Shown: piece by piece, positions 37,182-46,900 of the stretch
How positions within the stretch are numbered: position 1 is the stretch's first letter
Layout of the letters: every line of letters begins with the position of its first letter
Assembly (NCBI RefSeq): GCF_001832905.1
Contig: NZ_MKIR01000012.1
Location: 310,001 to 374,000, forward strand
DNA: 64,000 bases
Direction of reading: 5' to 3'
Source of the DNA: Floricoccus tropicus
GTDB taxonomy: Bacteria > Bacillota > Bacilli > Lactobacillales > Streptococcaceae
Translations under genes and position numbers: made by a program
The notes under the pieces: model-generated
What the model was told of the DNA's origin: nothing
Database searches by the model: none
The model's input: only the letters and a program-made list of their open reading frames with translations

Positions 37182-38399
37182 TTAAAATTGCTTATAATGT
37201 GACAAAAAGTCTGTCATTTTTTCTTGAATTTTTGAAAGCTCATCTACTCTTGGTAAATAAACTATCCTGAAATGATCTGGTTGATTCCAATTAAAACCAC
37301 GGCCATGAACAAGAAGAATTTTTTTCTCCTTTAAGAAATCTAATGCGAATTGTTCGTCATCATTTATATTGTACATTTGAGTATCAATTTTAGGGAAGAT
37401 GTAGAAAGCAGCCTTGGGTTTCACAGCTGTAATTCCTGGTATATCATTCATAGCGTTATATATGAATTCTCTTTGCTCATATACTCTTCCACCAGGCAAA
37501 AGAAGTTTATCAACAGACTGTGTTCCACCAAGAGAAGTTTGAACAATTTGTTGAGCTAATACATTTGAACATAGGCGCATACTTGCCAACATATTCAAAC
37601 CTTCAATATATCCTTTAACCCTTGATTTATTACCTGATAAGACCATCCAACCCACACGAAATCCAGCGACTCTGTGTGATTTTGATAGTCCATTTAATGT
37701 AACAACGAATAAATCTGGAGCCAGAGTTGCAATTGGAATATGTTGCAGCCCATCCATCACTAAGCGATCATAAATTTCGTCTGAAAAAATAATTAAATTA
37801 TTTTGGCGAGCAATTTCAACTATCTCCTCTAGTATTTCTTTAGGATAAAGAGCTCCTGTCGGATTATTTGGATTTATTAAAACTATTGCTTTAGTATTTG
37901 ACGTAATTTTTGATTTAATATCTGCAATATCTGGATTCCATTCAGCCTGCTCATCACATATGTAATGAACAGCATTTCCACCAGCAAGTGTTACTGCAGC
38001 AGTCCATAACGGATAATCAGGCATTGGAACAAGAACCTCATCACCATTATTTAAAAGGCCCTGCATACACATAACTATTAATTCACTAACACCATTTCCA
38101 GTATAAATATCATTGACATCTACATTTGGAAAGCCTTTTAATTGACAGTATTGCATAATTGCCTTGCGAGCTGAAAAAAGACCTTTAGAATTACTGTAAC
38201 CTTCTGAATCTCTTGCGTGGATAATTAAATCTCTGATTACTTCATCTGGTGCTGTAAAGCCAAATTCTGCCGGATTACCTGTATTTAATCGCAATATCTT
38301 TTCTCCGTTAGCTATCATTCGATCCGCTTCATCTAAAACAGGGCCTCTAATATCATAACTCACATGTTCTAATTTATCTGATTTTTCGAAATTTTTCAT
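37182..38399 (-). CDS. Pyridoxal-phosphate aminotransferase, AlaT/AlaA type
   Basis: The 405-residue class-I aminotransferase has LNTGNPAEFGF, the substrate loop GNGVSELI, LINPNNPTGALYPKE, DEIYDRLV and the PLP lysine in GLSKSHRVAGFRVGW. The N-terminal RGPVLDEADRM is typical of the alanine-glutamate aminotransferases AlaA/AlaT. It most likely makes alanine from pyruvate. It is transcribed alone and divergently from the broken MFS gene. Confidence 0.88.
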   Translation of the reverse strand: MKNFEKSDKLEHVSYDIRGPVLDEADRMIANGEKILRLNTGNPAEFGFTAPDEVIRDLIIHARDSEGYSNSKGLFSARKAIMQYCQLKGFPNVDVNDIYTGNGVSELIVMCMQGLLNNGDEVLVPMPDYPLWTAAVTLAGGNAVHYICDEQAEWNPDIADIKSKITSNTKAIVLINPNNPTGALYPKEILEEIVEIARQNNLIIFSDEIYDRLVMDGLQHIPIATLAPDLFVVTLNGLSKSHRVAGFRVGWMVLSGNKSRVKGYIEGLNMLASMRLCSNVLAQQIVQTSLGGTQSVDKLLLPGGRVYEQREFIYNAMNDIPGITAVKPKAAFYIFPKIDTQMYNINDDEQFALDFLKEKKILLVHGRGFNWNQPDHFRIVYLPRVDELSKIQEKMTDFLSHYKQF

Positions 38400-38480
38400 A
38401 GACCACCTCTTTATTCTTTAACTTATTTTAAACTGAAAGGTATCTTTTTTCAAATAAATTTATATCATAAAATAAATATT

Positions 38481-39769
38481 ATGACAGAAAACAATAAAAT
38501 TAGCCATTTAAATGGTATCGATTCGTGGAAAAGAAATTTTTATATTCTCTTCACTGGTCAGCAACTTTCGACATTTACTAGTATGATTGTACAATATTCA
38601 TTGATTTGGTATCTGACTGATAAATCAAAGAGTCCCACGATACTTGCTATAAGTACAATTATGGCCTTCCTTCCAGGTATCTTTATTTCTCCATTTATTG
38701 GGCCGTTGATTGATAAAATCAATAAAAAGATTCTATTAATAGCTAGCGACTGGATTGTAGCCTTTTCAGCTATCATTTTAGCCCTTATTGGTCAAGGTGG
38801 AAATTTACCTTTCTGGATGATTTGCTTAGCACTTTTTATTCGTAGCCTTGCTGGAACTGTCCAAACTCCCACAACACAATCTATCATTCCAACCTTAGTT
38901 CCAGAGGATTTTGTTCCCAAAGTTGGAGGGCTAAACGGCGCTTTTAACTCAGCTTCAATGCTTGTTACACCTGCTATTGGTGCATTTTTTATGGAATAAT
39001 GCCAATCTCCCAAATCATGTTAATTGATGTATTAGGTGCAGTTTTTGGAACAATAGCAGTTTTAATGATTAAAATTGTTAGTTTTCAAGAAGAAAATAAG
39101 AACGAATCATACATAAAAGAATTAACTGAAGGATTTAATCTCGTTCGATCAAATAAGTCAATATTTCAATTTACCATAATTATTACTCTAATTATGATGT
39201 TTTCAATGCCTGGATTCAGTTTATATCCCTTAATTACAACTGAACATTTCAAAGGAACTATCTCTGACGCAAGCTATGTAGAAGTTGCTTAGGCTACTGG
39301 CTCACTGATCGGTGGTGCAATCATTGGGTTTGTCGGAAATACAAAAAAACGATTAACTAAGGGAGTACTTTGGTTTACTCTTGCTGGTATCTCATTTATT
39401 ATTATGGGACTGCTTCCAAGTGATAGAAATAATTTGTGGTACTTTTTAGCCCTGCAAGTACCTGCAGGTATTGGCTATATGGCGACAAATGGATTATTCA
39501 TTTCTATAGTTCAACAAGCATACCCAGCCGAACAAACTGGAAGAGTAATGTCAATAAGTATGTCATTGACCTCATTAGCTTCGCCTATTGGTCTTATATT
39601 TGCAGGACCTGCTGCTGAAAAATTAGGAATTCCAGCATTACTTATTATTTCTGGCGCGAGCATTCTTCTTGGAAATATTTTTTGTTTAAAACTACCTAAG
39701 GTAAAGCAATTAGATTATATAAAAATAAAGACTAATGCAGGAAGTTTTTCAGATGAAAATATTGATTAA
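38481..39769 (+). pseudogene. MFS drug exporter gene, broken by a frameshift and a stop
   Basis: Read with two repairs this gives a 429-residue, 12-TM MFS protein of the MefE/EntS-like kind, starting LNGIDSWKRNFYILFTGQQL with FIRSLAGTVQTPTTQSIIP. Lesion 1: a run of six T at 38985-38990; a seventh T restores AFFYGIMPISQIMLIDVLG into the next frame. Lesion 2: TAG at 39290-39292 between VEVA and ATGSLIGG, all in one frame; TGG or another single-change codon would repair it. The first 172 residues cover about six membrane segments and might be made, but transport is not expected. No clear ribosome-binding site precedes the ATG. Confidence 0.88.
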
Positions 39770-39773
39770 AATA

Positions 39774-39817
39774 AAAACACACTTTAGATTTATCTTAATA
39801 AATTTGAAGTGTGTTTT
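39774..39817 (+). terminator. Terminator after the broken MFS gene
   Basis: Stem AAAACACACTT / AAGTGTGTTTT (11 bp) enclosing an AT-rich inner region, followed by a T-run. The first 18 bases from 39773 also occur in the aspS leader on the minus strand (35538-35555). Confidence 0.8.
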
Positions 39818-39916
39818 TTATGGCGACTTAGTTAAAGATTTTTTTCAATTTACTGGGAATAAATACCATTTTTTGATAGAATAATATATATATTGCTTTC
39901 TAGAAGGAGAATAACA

Positions 39917-40888
39917 TTGACAGACAAGTACAAAGACTCCCATCTTAAACTTTTCAGCCTAAACTCAAACGAAGAACTTGCTAACAAAATTAGCGGACAT
40001 GCCGGTGTTCCTCTCGGGGATCTATTTTCAAGACAATTTTCAGATGGAGAAATTCAAATCCATATTGAAGAAAGTGTGCGTGGATTTGATATCTACATCA
40101 TTCAATCAACAAGTTACCCAGTAAATGATCATCTATTAGAATTACTAATTATGATTGATGCTTGTAAACGAGCAAGTGCCAACTCTATAACGGTTGTAAT
40201 GCCTTACTTTGGATACGCACGTCAAGACCGTACAGCAGCTCCTCACGAGCCAATAACAGCAAAACTTGTTGCAAATATGTTAGTGAAAGCTGGAGTTGAC
40301 CGTGTTGTTACTTTAGATCTTCATGCAGTTCAAGTTCAAGGATTCTTTGACATTCCTGTTGATAATTTATTCACTACACCACTATTCGCTGAATATTATA
40401 GCGAAAAAGGTATTTTAGGTGATAACGTTGTCGTTGTTGCTCCTAAAAATAGTGGTGTTAAACGTGCTAGAAGCTTAGCTGAGTACTTAGAATCACCACT
40501 AGCAATCGTCGACTATGAAGACGATGATAAGCATCGTGAAAACGGTTATGTAATTGGTGATGTTGCCGGAAAAGATGTTATTTTAATTGATGATATCTTA
40601 ACAACAGGTAAAACATTTGCTAGTGCTTCCGCAATCGTTAAAGAAGCCGGTGCAAAAGATGTTTACGTTGTAGCAAGCCACGGATTATTTACACCAGGTT
40701 CAAGTGACCTATTAAATAATACTGAAATCAAAGAAATTTTAGTTACTGACTCAGTAAAGACAAATACAATCAAGCCTGACAAGGTCAAATATCTTACAGC
40801 ATCAGAACTTATTGCTGATGCAATTATCCGTATTCATGAAAATAAACCAGTAAGTCCACTGTTTGAATTCGATAAAAATCATCATTAA
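39917..40888 (+). CDS. prs: Ribose-phosphate pyrophosphokinase
   Basis: Start chosen at TTG 39917-39919, because AGAAGGAGA lies 7 bases upstream and the conserved [13 protein letters not shown] follows; an upstream TTG adds only a shadow. The 323-residue enzyme has [27 protein letters not shown] and the PRPP-binding loop [13 protein letters not shown]. It makes PRPP from ribose-5-phosphate and ATP for nucleotides, histidine and NAD, linking it to nadV in this window. Confidence 0.96.
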   Translation: MTDKYKDSHLKLFSLNSNEELANKISGHAGVPLGDLFSRQFSDGEIQIHIEESVRGFDIYIIQSTSYPVNDHLLELLIMIDACKRASANSITVVMPYFGYARQDRTAAPHEPITAKLVANMLVKAGVDRVVTLDLHAVQVQGFFDIPVDNLFTTPLFAEYYSEKGILGDNVVVVAPKNSGVKRARSLAEYLESPLAIVDYEDDDKHRENGYVIGDVAGKDVILIDDILTTGKTFASASAIVKEAGAKDVYVVASHGLFTPGSSDLLNNTEIKEILVTDSVKTNTIKPDKVKYLTASELIADAIIRIHENKPVSPLFEFDKNHH

Positions 40889-40897
40889 GATTTACTT

Positions 40898-40927
40898 AGG
40901 CTTAAGAGACTATTGTTTCTTAAGCCT
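40898..40927 (+). terminator. Hairpin between prs and the cysteine desulfurase gene
   Basis: A perfect 10-bp stem AGGCTTAAGA / TCTTAAGCCT with a 10-base loop. It is followed by TTTACTTT rather than a clean T-run, so it may be a partial terminator or processing site that lowers expression of the next gene. Confidence 0.5.
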
Positions 40928-40948
40928 TTACTTTACAAAAGGAGAATC

Positions 40949-42067
40949 ATGGTATATTTAGATAACGCCGCCACTACTCCAATGTCGCCAAGTGTCATTG
41001 ATGCTATGCTTGAAGTAATGACAAATCATTACGGTAATCCCTCAAGTATCCACAATTATGGACGTGATGCCTCAAAAATCATTCGTCAATCACGCCAAAC
41101 AATTGCTGATATACTGGAAGTTCCCGCTCATGATATAATTTTTACATCGGGTGGAACCGAAGCCAACAATACAGCACTTATCGGATATGCGCTCGCAAAT
41201 CAAGATAAAGGTCGCCATATAATAACAACATCAATTGAACATCACTCAGTTCTACATGCTACTGAATATTTAAAAAAACGTTTTGGTTTTGAAATAACCT
41301 ACATAAATCCTGATGAAAATGGACTAATTACAACAAATACTATTAAAAATGCATTGAGAGATGACACAATAATAGTAAGTACAATGTTTGCCAATAATGA
41401 AACTGGGAGTCTCTTACCAATAAAAGAAATTGGAGAAATTCTTAAAGACCATCAAGCAGTATATCATGTAGATGCAGTTCAAGTAGCTGGAAAAGTTCCA
41501 ATACATCCAAAAGAATTAGGCATTGACTTCCTTTCTGCTTCAGCTCATAAGTTTCATGGACCAAAAGGTATTGGTTTCTTATACTCAGACTCCAATAAAT
41601 TTGATAACTTACTTCACGGTGGCGAGCAAGAAGATGGACGTCGACCAAGTACTGAAAATATCGCAGGAATCGTTGGAATGTCTCAAGCTTTAATAGAAAG
41701 CTCAAAAGAATATGACAAAAATTTTTCTTATATCGAAAGTCTTAAGGAAGATTTTTTAGAAGCAATCTCAGATTTAAACTTTTACAAAAATGAGTTTGGT
41801 CCAACAATGCCTCATGTGTTAAATCTCGGATTTCCTAACCAGAATCAAGATATGCTACTGATGAAACTTGATCTTGCAGGAATAGCTATTTCCACAGGTA
41901 GTGCTTGTACTGCTGGTGCTATAGAACCTAGCCATGTATTAAGTTCAATATATGGCGAAAATAGTCCTAAACTTAAAGAGAATGTCCGAATTAGTTTTTC
42001 GGAATATAATACAAAAGATGATGTTGATAAACTTGCAAATAAATTAATAGAAATTTTAGGAGAATAA
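40949..42067 (+). CDS. Cysteine desulfurase, NifS/IscS type
   Basis: The start is ATG 40949 (MVYLDNAATTPMSP), with AGGAG just upstream; an earlier in-frame start is not supported. The 372-residue PLP enzyme has HHSVLHATEYL, SAHKFHGPKGIGFLY with the PLP lysine, and the active-site cysteine in GSACTAG. It supplies sulfur for thiolated tRNA or thiamine rather than bulk Fe-S clusters, which streptococci make with SufS; that division is family knowledge, the specific role here is inference. The next gene starts 1 base after its stop. Confidence 0.93.
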   Translation: MVYLDNAATTPMSPSVIDAMLEVMTNHYGNPSSIHNYGRDASKIIRQSRQTIADILEVPAHDIIFTSGGTEANNTALIGYALANQDKGRHIITTSIEHHSVLHATEYLKKRFGFEITYINPDENGLITTNTIKNALRDDTIIVSTMFANNETGSLLPIKEIGEILKDHQAVYHVDAVQVAGKVPIHPKELGIDFLSASAHKFHGPKGIGFLYSDSNKFDNLLHGGEQEDGRRPSTENIAGIVGMSQALIESSKEYDKNFSYIESLKEDFLEAISDLNFYKNEFGPTMPHVLNLGFPNQNQDMLLMKLDLAGIAISTGSACTAGAIEPSHVLSSIYGENSPKLKENVRISFSEYNTKDDVDKLANKLIEILGE

Positions 42068-42068
42068 A

Positions 42069-42416
42069 ATGGCTTTTGAAAAAGAAATTCACTTAGAAGA
42101 TAGTAAATACAAATACACTTTATCACCTAGTATCAAAAAATATACTTTAAAAGATACAACTTTTAAAGAAACAAAAACAGGAAATTATGAATTAACACGT
42201 AATCTTGAATTTATTCCAAACTCGAATGATGGTTTCCTATTAAAAATAACTGTAAATAAAACATTAGATGGTTTCAAAATGATCATCACTGATAAGTCAG
42301 GTCTAAGAAGAGTTAATATTTTTGATTCAGAAGAAAATGAACCTCTTGCAGAAAAGTTTTACTTCCAACTTGATTCATTAATAGATAGAAATGTATTTAC
42401 TAAAGAAGAAATTTAA
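42069..42416 (+). CDS. DUF1831-family protein
   Basis: The 115-residue protein with KYKYTLSPSIKKYTLKDTTF and NLEFIPNSNDGFLLKI resembles DUF1831 proteins, which in Lactobacillales regularly follow a cysteine desulfurase gene, as here. The genes are separated by a single base, so they are co-translated. Function is unproven; a partner or acceptor role in sulfur transfer is inference. Confidence 0.82.
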   Translation: MAFEKEIHLEDSKYKYTLSPSIKKYTLKDTTFKETKTGNYELTRNLEFIPNSNDGFLLKITVNKTLDGFKMIITDKSGLRRVNIFDSEENEPLAEKFYFQLDSLIDRNVFTKEEI

Positions 42417-42451
42417 AATAAATCACTCAGAACTATCTGAGTGATTTATTT
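42416..42451 (+). terminator. Terminator of the cysteine desulfurase/DUF1831 operon
   Basis: A perfect 16-bp stem with loop ACTA, running AATCACTCAGA / TCTGAGTGATT and outer A-T pairs, then a T-run. The first base follows the DUF1831 stop directly. Confidence 0.92.
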
Positions 42452-42462
42452 TTTTACAATAC

Positions 42463-42490
42463 AAAAAGGCTCGAATTAACGAGCCTTTTT
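42463..42490. terminator. Terminator of tuf (bidirectional)
   Basis: An 11-bp stem AAAAAGGCTCG / CGAGCCTTTTT with loop AATTAA and T-runs on both strands. It lies 60 bases after the tuf stop on the minus strand and also backs up the operon terminator on the plus strand. Confidence 0.9.
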
Positions 42491-42503
42491 TCAGAAGGTA
42501 TAC

Positions 42504-42525
42504 ATCTGTTGTCCGACCAACAGAT
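42504..42525. repeat. Inverted repeat in the tuf 3' region
   Basis: Perfect 8-bp arms ATCTGTTG / CAACAGAT around TCCGAC, between the tuf stop and its terminator. No T-run follows it. It may be an RNA stability hairpin. Confidence 0.5.
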
Positions 42526-42550
42526 ACTATATCTTATTCAAAACTTAAAA

Positions 42551-43738
42551 TTAAGCTTCGATTTCTGAAACGATACCAGAACCAACAGTACGTCCACCTT
42601 CACGGATAGAGAATGTAGTTCCTTGTTCGATAGCGATTGGGTGGATAAGTTCAACTTCAATAGTTACGTTATCCCCTGGCATTACCATTTCAGTTCCTTC
42701 AGGAAGTTTGATGCTACCAGTTACGTCAGTTGTACGGAAGTAGAACTGTGGACGGTAGTTATCGAAGAATGGAGTATGACGTCCACCTTCTTCTTTAGAA
42801 AGAACGTAGATTTCACCTTTAAACTTAGTATGAGGAGTGATTGAACCTGGTTTAGCAATAACTTGACCACGTTCGATATCATCACGTTGTACACCACGTA
42901 GAAGTACACCAACGTTATCTCCAGCAAGACCTTCGTCAAGTTGTTTACGGAACATTTCAACACCAGTTACAACAGCTTTAGTGCTTTCTGGTTTAAGTCC
43001 GATGATTTCGATTTCATCATTAACACGGATAGTACCACGTTCGATACGTCCTGATGCTACAGTACCACGTCCAGTGATAGAGAATACATCTTCGACTGGT
43101 AATAGTAAAGGTTTGTCAGTATCACGTTCTGGAGTTGGGATATAATCGTCAACGATATCCATAAGTTCTGAAACTTTTTCAACCCATTTTTCTTCGCCGT
43201 TAAGTGCTCCTAGAGCAGATCCAGCTACGATTGGAGTATCATCTCCTGGGAAATCGTATTCAGATAATAGATCACGAACTTCCATTTCAACCAATTCAAG
43301 TAATTCTTCATCGTCAACTAAGTCAACTTTGTTAAGGAATACTACTAGGTATTTAACACCTACTTGGCGTGAAAGAAGGATATGTTCACGAGTTTGTGGC
43401 ATAGGTCCATCAGTTGCAGCTACTACAAGAATAGCTCCGTCCATTTGGGCAGCCCCAGTGATCATGTTTTTAACGTAGTCCGCGTGTCCTGGTGCGTCGA
43501 TATGCGCATAGTGACGTTTATCAGTTTCATACTCGATGTGAGCAGTATTGATAGTAATTCCGCGTTCGCGTTCTTCTGGTGCAGCATCGATTGAAGCAAA
43601 GTCAGTTGCTTCGATACCTTGTTTGTCAGCTAATACTTTAGAGATTGCCGCAGAAAGAGTAGTTTTACCGTGGTCAACGTGTCCGATTGTACCAATGTTA
43701 ACGTGCGGTTTGCTGCGGTCATATTTTTCTTTTGCCAT
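42551..43738 (-). CDS. tuf: Elongation factor Tu
   Basis: The start is the ATG at 43736-43738 ([14 protein letters not shown]), with AGGAGG 11 bases upstream. The 395-residue factor has the P-loop GHVDHGKT at 19-26, DAPGH, NKVD and all three domains, ending [10 protein letters not shown]. It delivers aminoacyl-tRNA to the ribosome. Codons are strongly biased to preferred ones, unlike neighbouring genes, as expected for a highly expressed gene. It stands alone rather than in a str operon, as in streptococci. Confidence 0.98.
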   Translation of the reverse strand: MAKEKYDRSKPHVNIGTIGHVDHGKTTLSAAISKVLADKQGIEATDFASIDAAPEERERGITINTAHIEYETDKRHYAHIDAPGHADYVKNMITGAAQMDGAILVVAATDGPMPQTREHILLSRQVGVKYLVVFLNKVDLVDDEELLELVEMEVRDLLSEYDFPGDDTPIVAGSALGALNGEEKWVEKVSELMDIVDDYIPTPERDTDKPLLLPVEDVFSITGRGTVASGRIERGTIRVNDEIEIIGLKPESTKAVVTGVEMFRKQLDEGLAGDNVGVLLRGVQRDDIERGQVIAKPGSITPHTKFKGEIYVLSKEEGGRHTPFFDNYRPQFYFRTTDVTGSIKLPEGTEMVMPGDNVTIEVELIHPIAIEQGTTFSIREGGRTVGSGIVSEIEA

Positions 43739-43815
43739 TTTTAAAAAAAGCCTCCTATGGTTTTTATAAAATATAATCAGATAGTTTGGGCATAACAACC
43801 TATCATTACTATACT

Positions 43816-43843
43816 ATTATACTTAAATTTCGTGAGATTGCAA
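43816..43843 (-). promoter_or_regulatory. tuf promoter
   Basis: Minus strand TTGCAA (43838-43843), a 16-bp spacer and consensus TATAAT (43816-43821), about 78 bases before the tuf ATG. Confidence 0.75.
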
Positions 43844-43948
43844 GCGTTTTGTAAGGTATTGTCTGTGTTTACTTTTCTTTTACAAAAGATTTTTATTTTC
43901 TAATTATTCAGTTTTTTACTATATTGAAAATTGATTAAAATATAGAAA

Positions 43949-43976
43949 AAGTTAATCAGTTTTCACTGATTAACTT
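43949..43976 (-). terminator. Terminator of the Rrf2-YhgE operon
   Basis: A perfect 12-bp stem AAGTTAATCAGT / ACTGATTAACTT with loop TTTC (minus strand GAAA) and T-rich sequence beyond, 6 bases after the YhgE stop. Confidence 0.88.
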
Positions 43977-43981
43977 CCTTT

Positions 43982-46900
43982 TTACCATAATGTATAGCTA
44001 CCTTTATTATCATAGTTATCATCCATTAACTTTTGATTATCATTAAGTTGTGAATAACCTGCCATACCTTTTTTGAACAAATGTTTCATTGACAAGTATA
44101 ATAGTCCAATGAACGCTGCTGCTGTTACAAGTAATATGAAGAATGAACTTGTAAACATTTGATTACCTAGACCACCTGAGATTGCTTGACGCAAGCCGTA
44201 AATTGAGTATGTCATAGGAACATATGGATGGATTACATTGTAGAATTTACTAATAATTTCCATTGGGAATACACCACCAGCTGAACCTAATTGTAGAACT
44301 AGGAGGATCATAGCGATGAAACGTCCTGGATTATCAAGAGTCATTGCTAGGAACATTACTAGGAACATGTAAGCCCATGAAGTGATTAAAAGCATTGCGA
44401 AGTATTCAAACTGATTATCAACTTTAAGACCAATCATTTGCATTACTAATCCAATAACTAGTGCCATTGCTGTCGCAACCATTCCACCTACTGCTACCTT
44501 ACTTGAGAACCAATTGGCAGCTGTTGCTTTCTTACGATTAGCAACCTTACGAATTGGATATGCAAAGTTAAATACTAGAGCACCGACATAAAGTGAAACA
44601 CTCATGAAGTATGGTGCTAAAGCATGTCCATAGTTTGGAACTTCACTGTATTTACTTTGAGTAGTTTTGTCTGGTGAAGCAATCATATTTGCATTCTTGT
44701 CTGTAAGATTTACTTTTTTGATTGTTTCAGAACCAGTTTGAAGTTTACTTGATAATTGACCAGTTCCTGTTACTAGCTGACTAGTTCCACCAAGTAATTG
44801 GCTTACACCATTTGTTAAAGCTGGAACATTTCCATTAAGTTCAGTAAGTCCATTTGCAAGTTTGCTTGAACCACTGTTTAGATCTCCTGATTTGCTATCC
44901 AGAGTCCTAGTACCATCAACAAGTTTGTTACTTCCATCAACTAATTGTTGTGCTCCCTCTGTAAGAGCAGGGATATTTCCATTTAATTGATTTAAACCAT
45001 TTGATAATTTATTTGAACCGTCATTTAAATTTGATGAGTTTTCGTTTAGTTCAGTAGTACCTTTAACTAGCTTATTACTACCATCAACTAATTTTTGTGC
45101 TCCGTTTGTAAGAGAAGGAATATTCCCATTTATTTTATTTAAACCATTTGATATTTTAGAAGAACCATCATTTAAATCTGATGATTTTTTATTTATACTG
45201 TTTGCCCCTGCTTGAAGCTCATTTACAGCTGATACAACTTGTTTCGATCCATTATTTAATTCTGATGAATTTTTCACTAGTTGGTTAGCTCCAACTCCTA
45301 AACTTCCAATACCTTCAGACATTTGAGAAAATTTATCATTTAATTCACTCATTCCACCAGACAGTTGAACAGCTCCAGGTACTACTTGAGTTTTCACTTT
45401 TACTAGTCCATCAACAGCGCTTGTTAAAGCAGGTGTTGCAGACTTAGATGCAATTGCCAATGCATTTGTTTTTTCTTTAAGTTCAGGAAGAACAGACATT
45501 GCATTTTTCATTCCTGAGAGATCTATATTACTTGTAGAAGAAATTTCACTCATTTTAGAAGCAATATTTCCAAGACTAGATTTTGCTTGGCCCAATTCTG
45601 AACTTATTAAAGAATTAACTTGGCTATTTGATGCGTTGTTTGCTAAAGCATTTCCAACTTGGGAAGTTTGTTCTGATGTAAGTTCAACCCCACTATTTTT
45701 CAATGCACTTATGACTGCTGAAGTATTTGACTGAACATCTGATTCATTAGCACTTGAAATACCATTTTGAATATTTTGAAGACTTGAACCAACTGTTTGT
45801 AATTCGGTCGCAACAGATTCTAAGTTTGACTTTATATTCACTAAATTATCTAATGATGAAACATCAATTCCATCAAAAGATGATAATGTCGAATTTACTG
45901 TGTCCAAATATGTATCAACGTTTTGTAAATATGAATCTAATTGACTCTGACTATCCACAAAACTTTGAGGAATATTATTTAAGCTTTCTTCAAGTTTTTT
46001 TGAGCCATCTGTAAGAGTAGATATTCCTTTTTCAAATTCTGGAAGTTTACTATTTAATTGATTTAGCCCATTCGAAATTTGACCTACTCCCACTGTATAT
46101 TGATTAATACCATTATACAAGCTTGATATGCCAGGACTTAGTTTATTTAATCCGTTTGAAACTTGACCAACACCTGCTGTATATTGTTGAATACCTGAGT
46201 TTAGTTGACCTGCACCTGAATCTAATTGATTAACACCTGATGCCAAAGCTGGAACTTTACCACTTAATTGATTGATTCCATCATTAAGTTGATTTTGACC
46301 AGTTGCTATTTGACCTACTCCTGCTGTATATTTTTGAATGCCTGAGTTTAGTTGATCAGCACCTGAATATAGTTGGCCTACACCTGATGCTAAAGCTGGA
46401 ACTTTACCACTTAATTGATTAATTCCATCATTAAGTTGGTTTTGACCAGTTGCTACCTGGCTAACTCCTGCTGTATATTGTTGAATACCTGAGTTTAGTT
46501 GACCTGCACCTGAATCTAATTGATTAACACCTGATGCAAGTGTTGGTACTTTCTCATTCAATTGACTAACTCCGTCATTTACCTTATTTGTACCATCGTT
46601 AATCTTTTTAGCACCATCTGCCGCTTGAGTCATACCATTTCCAACAGTTTTAATTGTTGAGAAAATTGCTTTGACATATGAATCACTGACACTTTCACCA
46701 ACTTGCGCCTTCAATTGTGTCATTGCGGTATCACTTACTACTTCACCTAGGAAGTTAACCCCTGGGTTTGTTTCATATTTTAAGTCTAGTTTTTGTGGAT
46801 CTGGATCTAATACTGTTGCTGCATTCTCAGAAAAGTTTTCTGGAATTGTAACTATCATGTAGTATTTACGATCTTTTAATCCATCTTTTGCATCTTTTGC

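Noticed and set aside
38981-39001. Programmed frameshift in the MFS gene
   Set aside because: A slippery T-run is present, but a second in-frame TAG follows 290 bases later, so a full-length protein would still not be made.
42551-43738. Long opposite-strand frames over tuf
   Set aside because: They reflect the strong codon bias of tuf and have no initiation signals.
46238-46531. CRISPR-like or intergenic repeat array
   Set aside because: The 147-bp units are in frame within the YhgE-like gene, have no spacers and encode heptad repeats.
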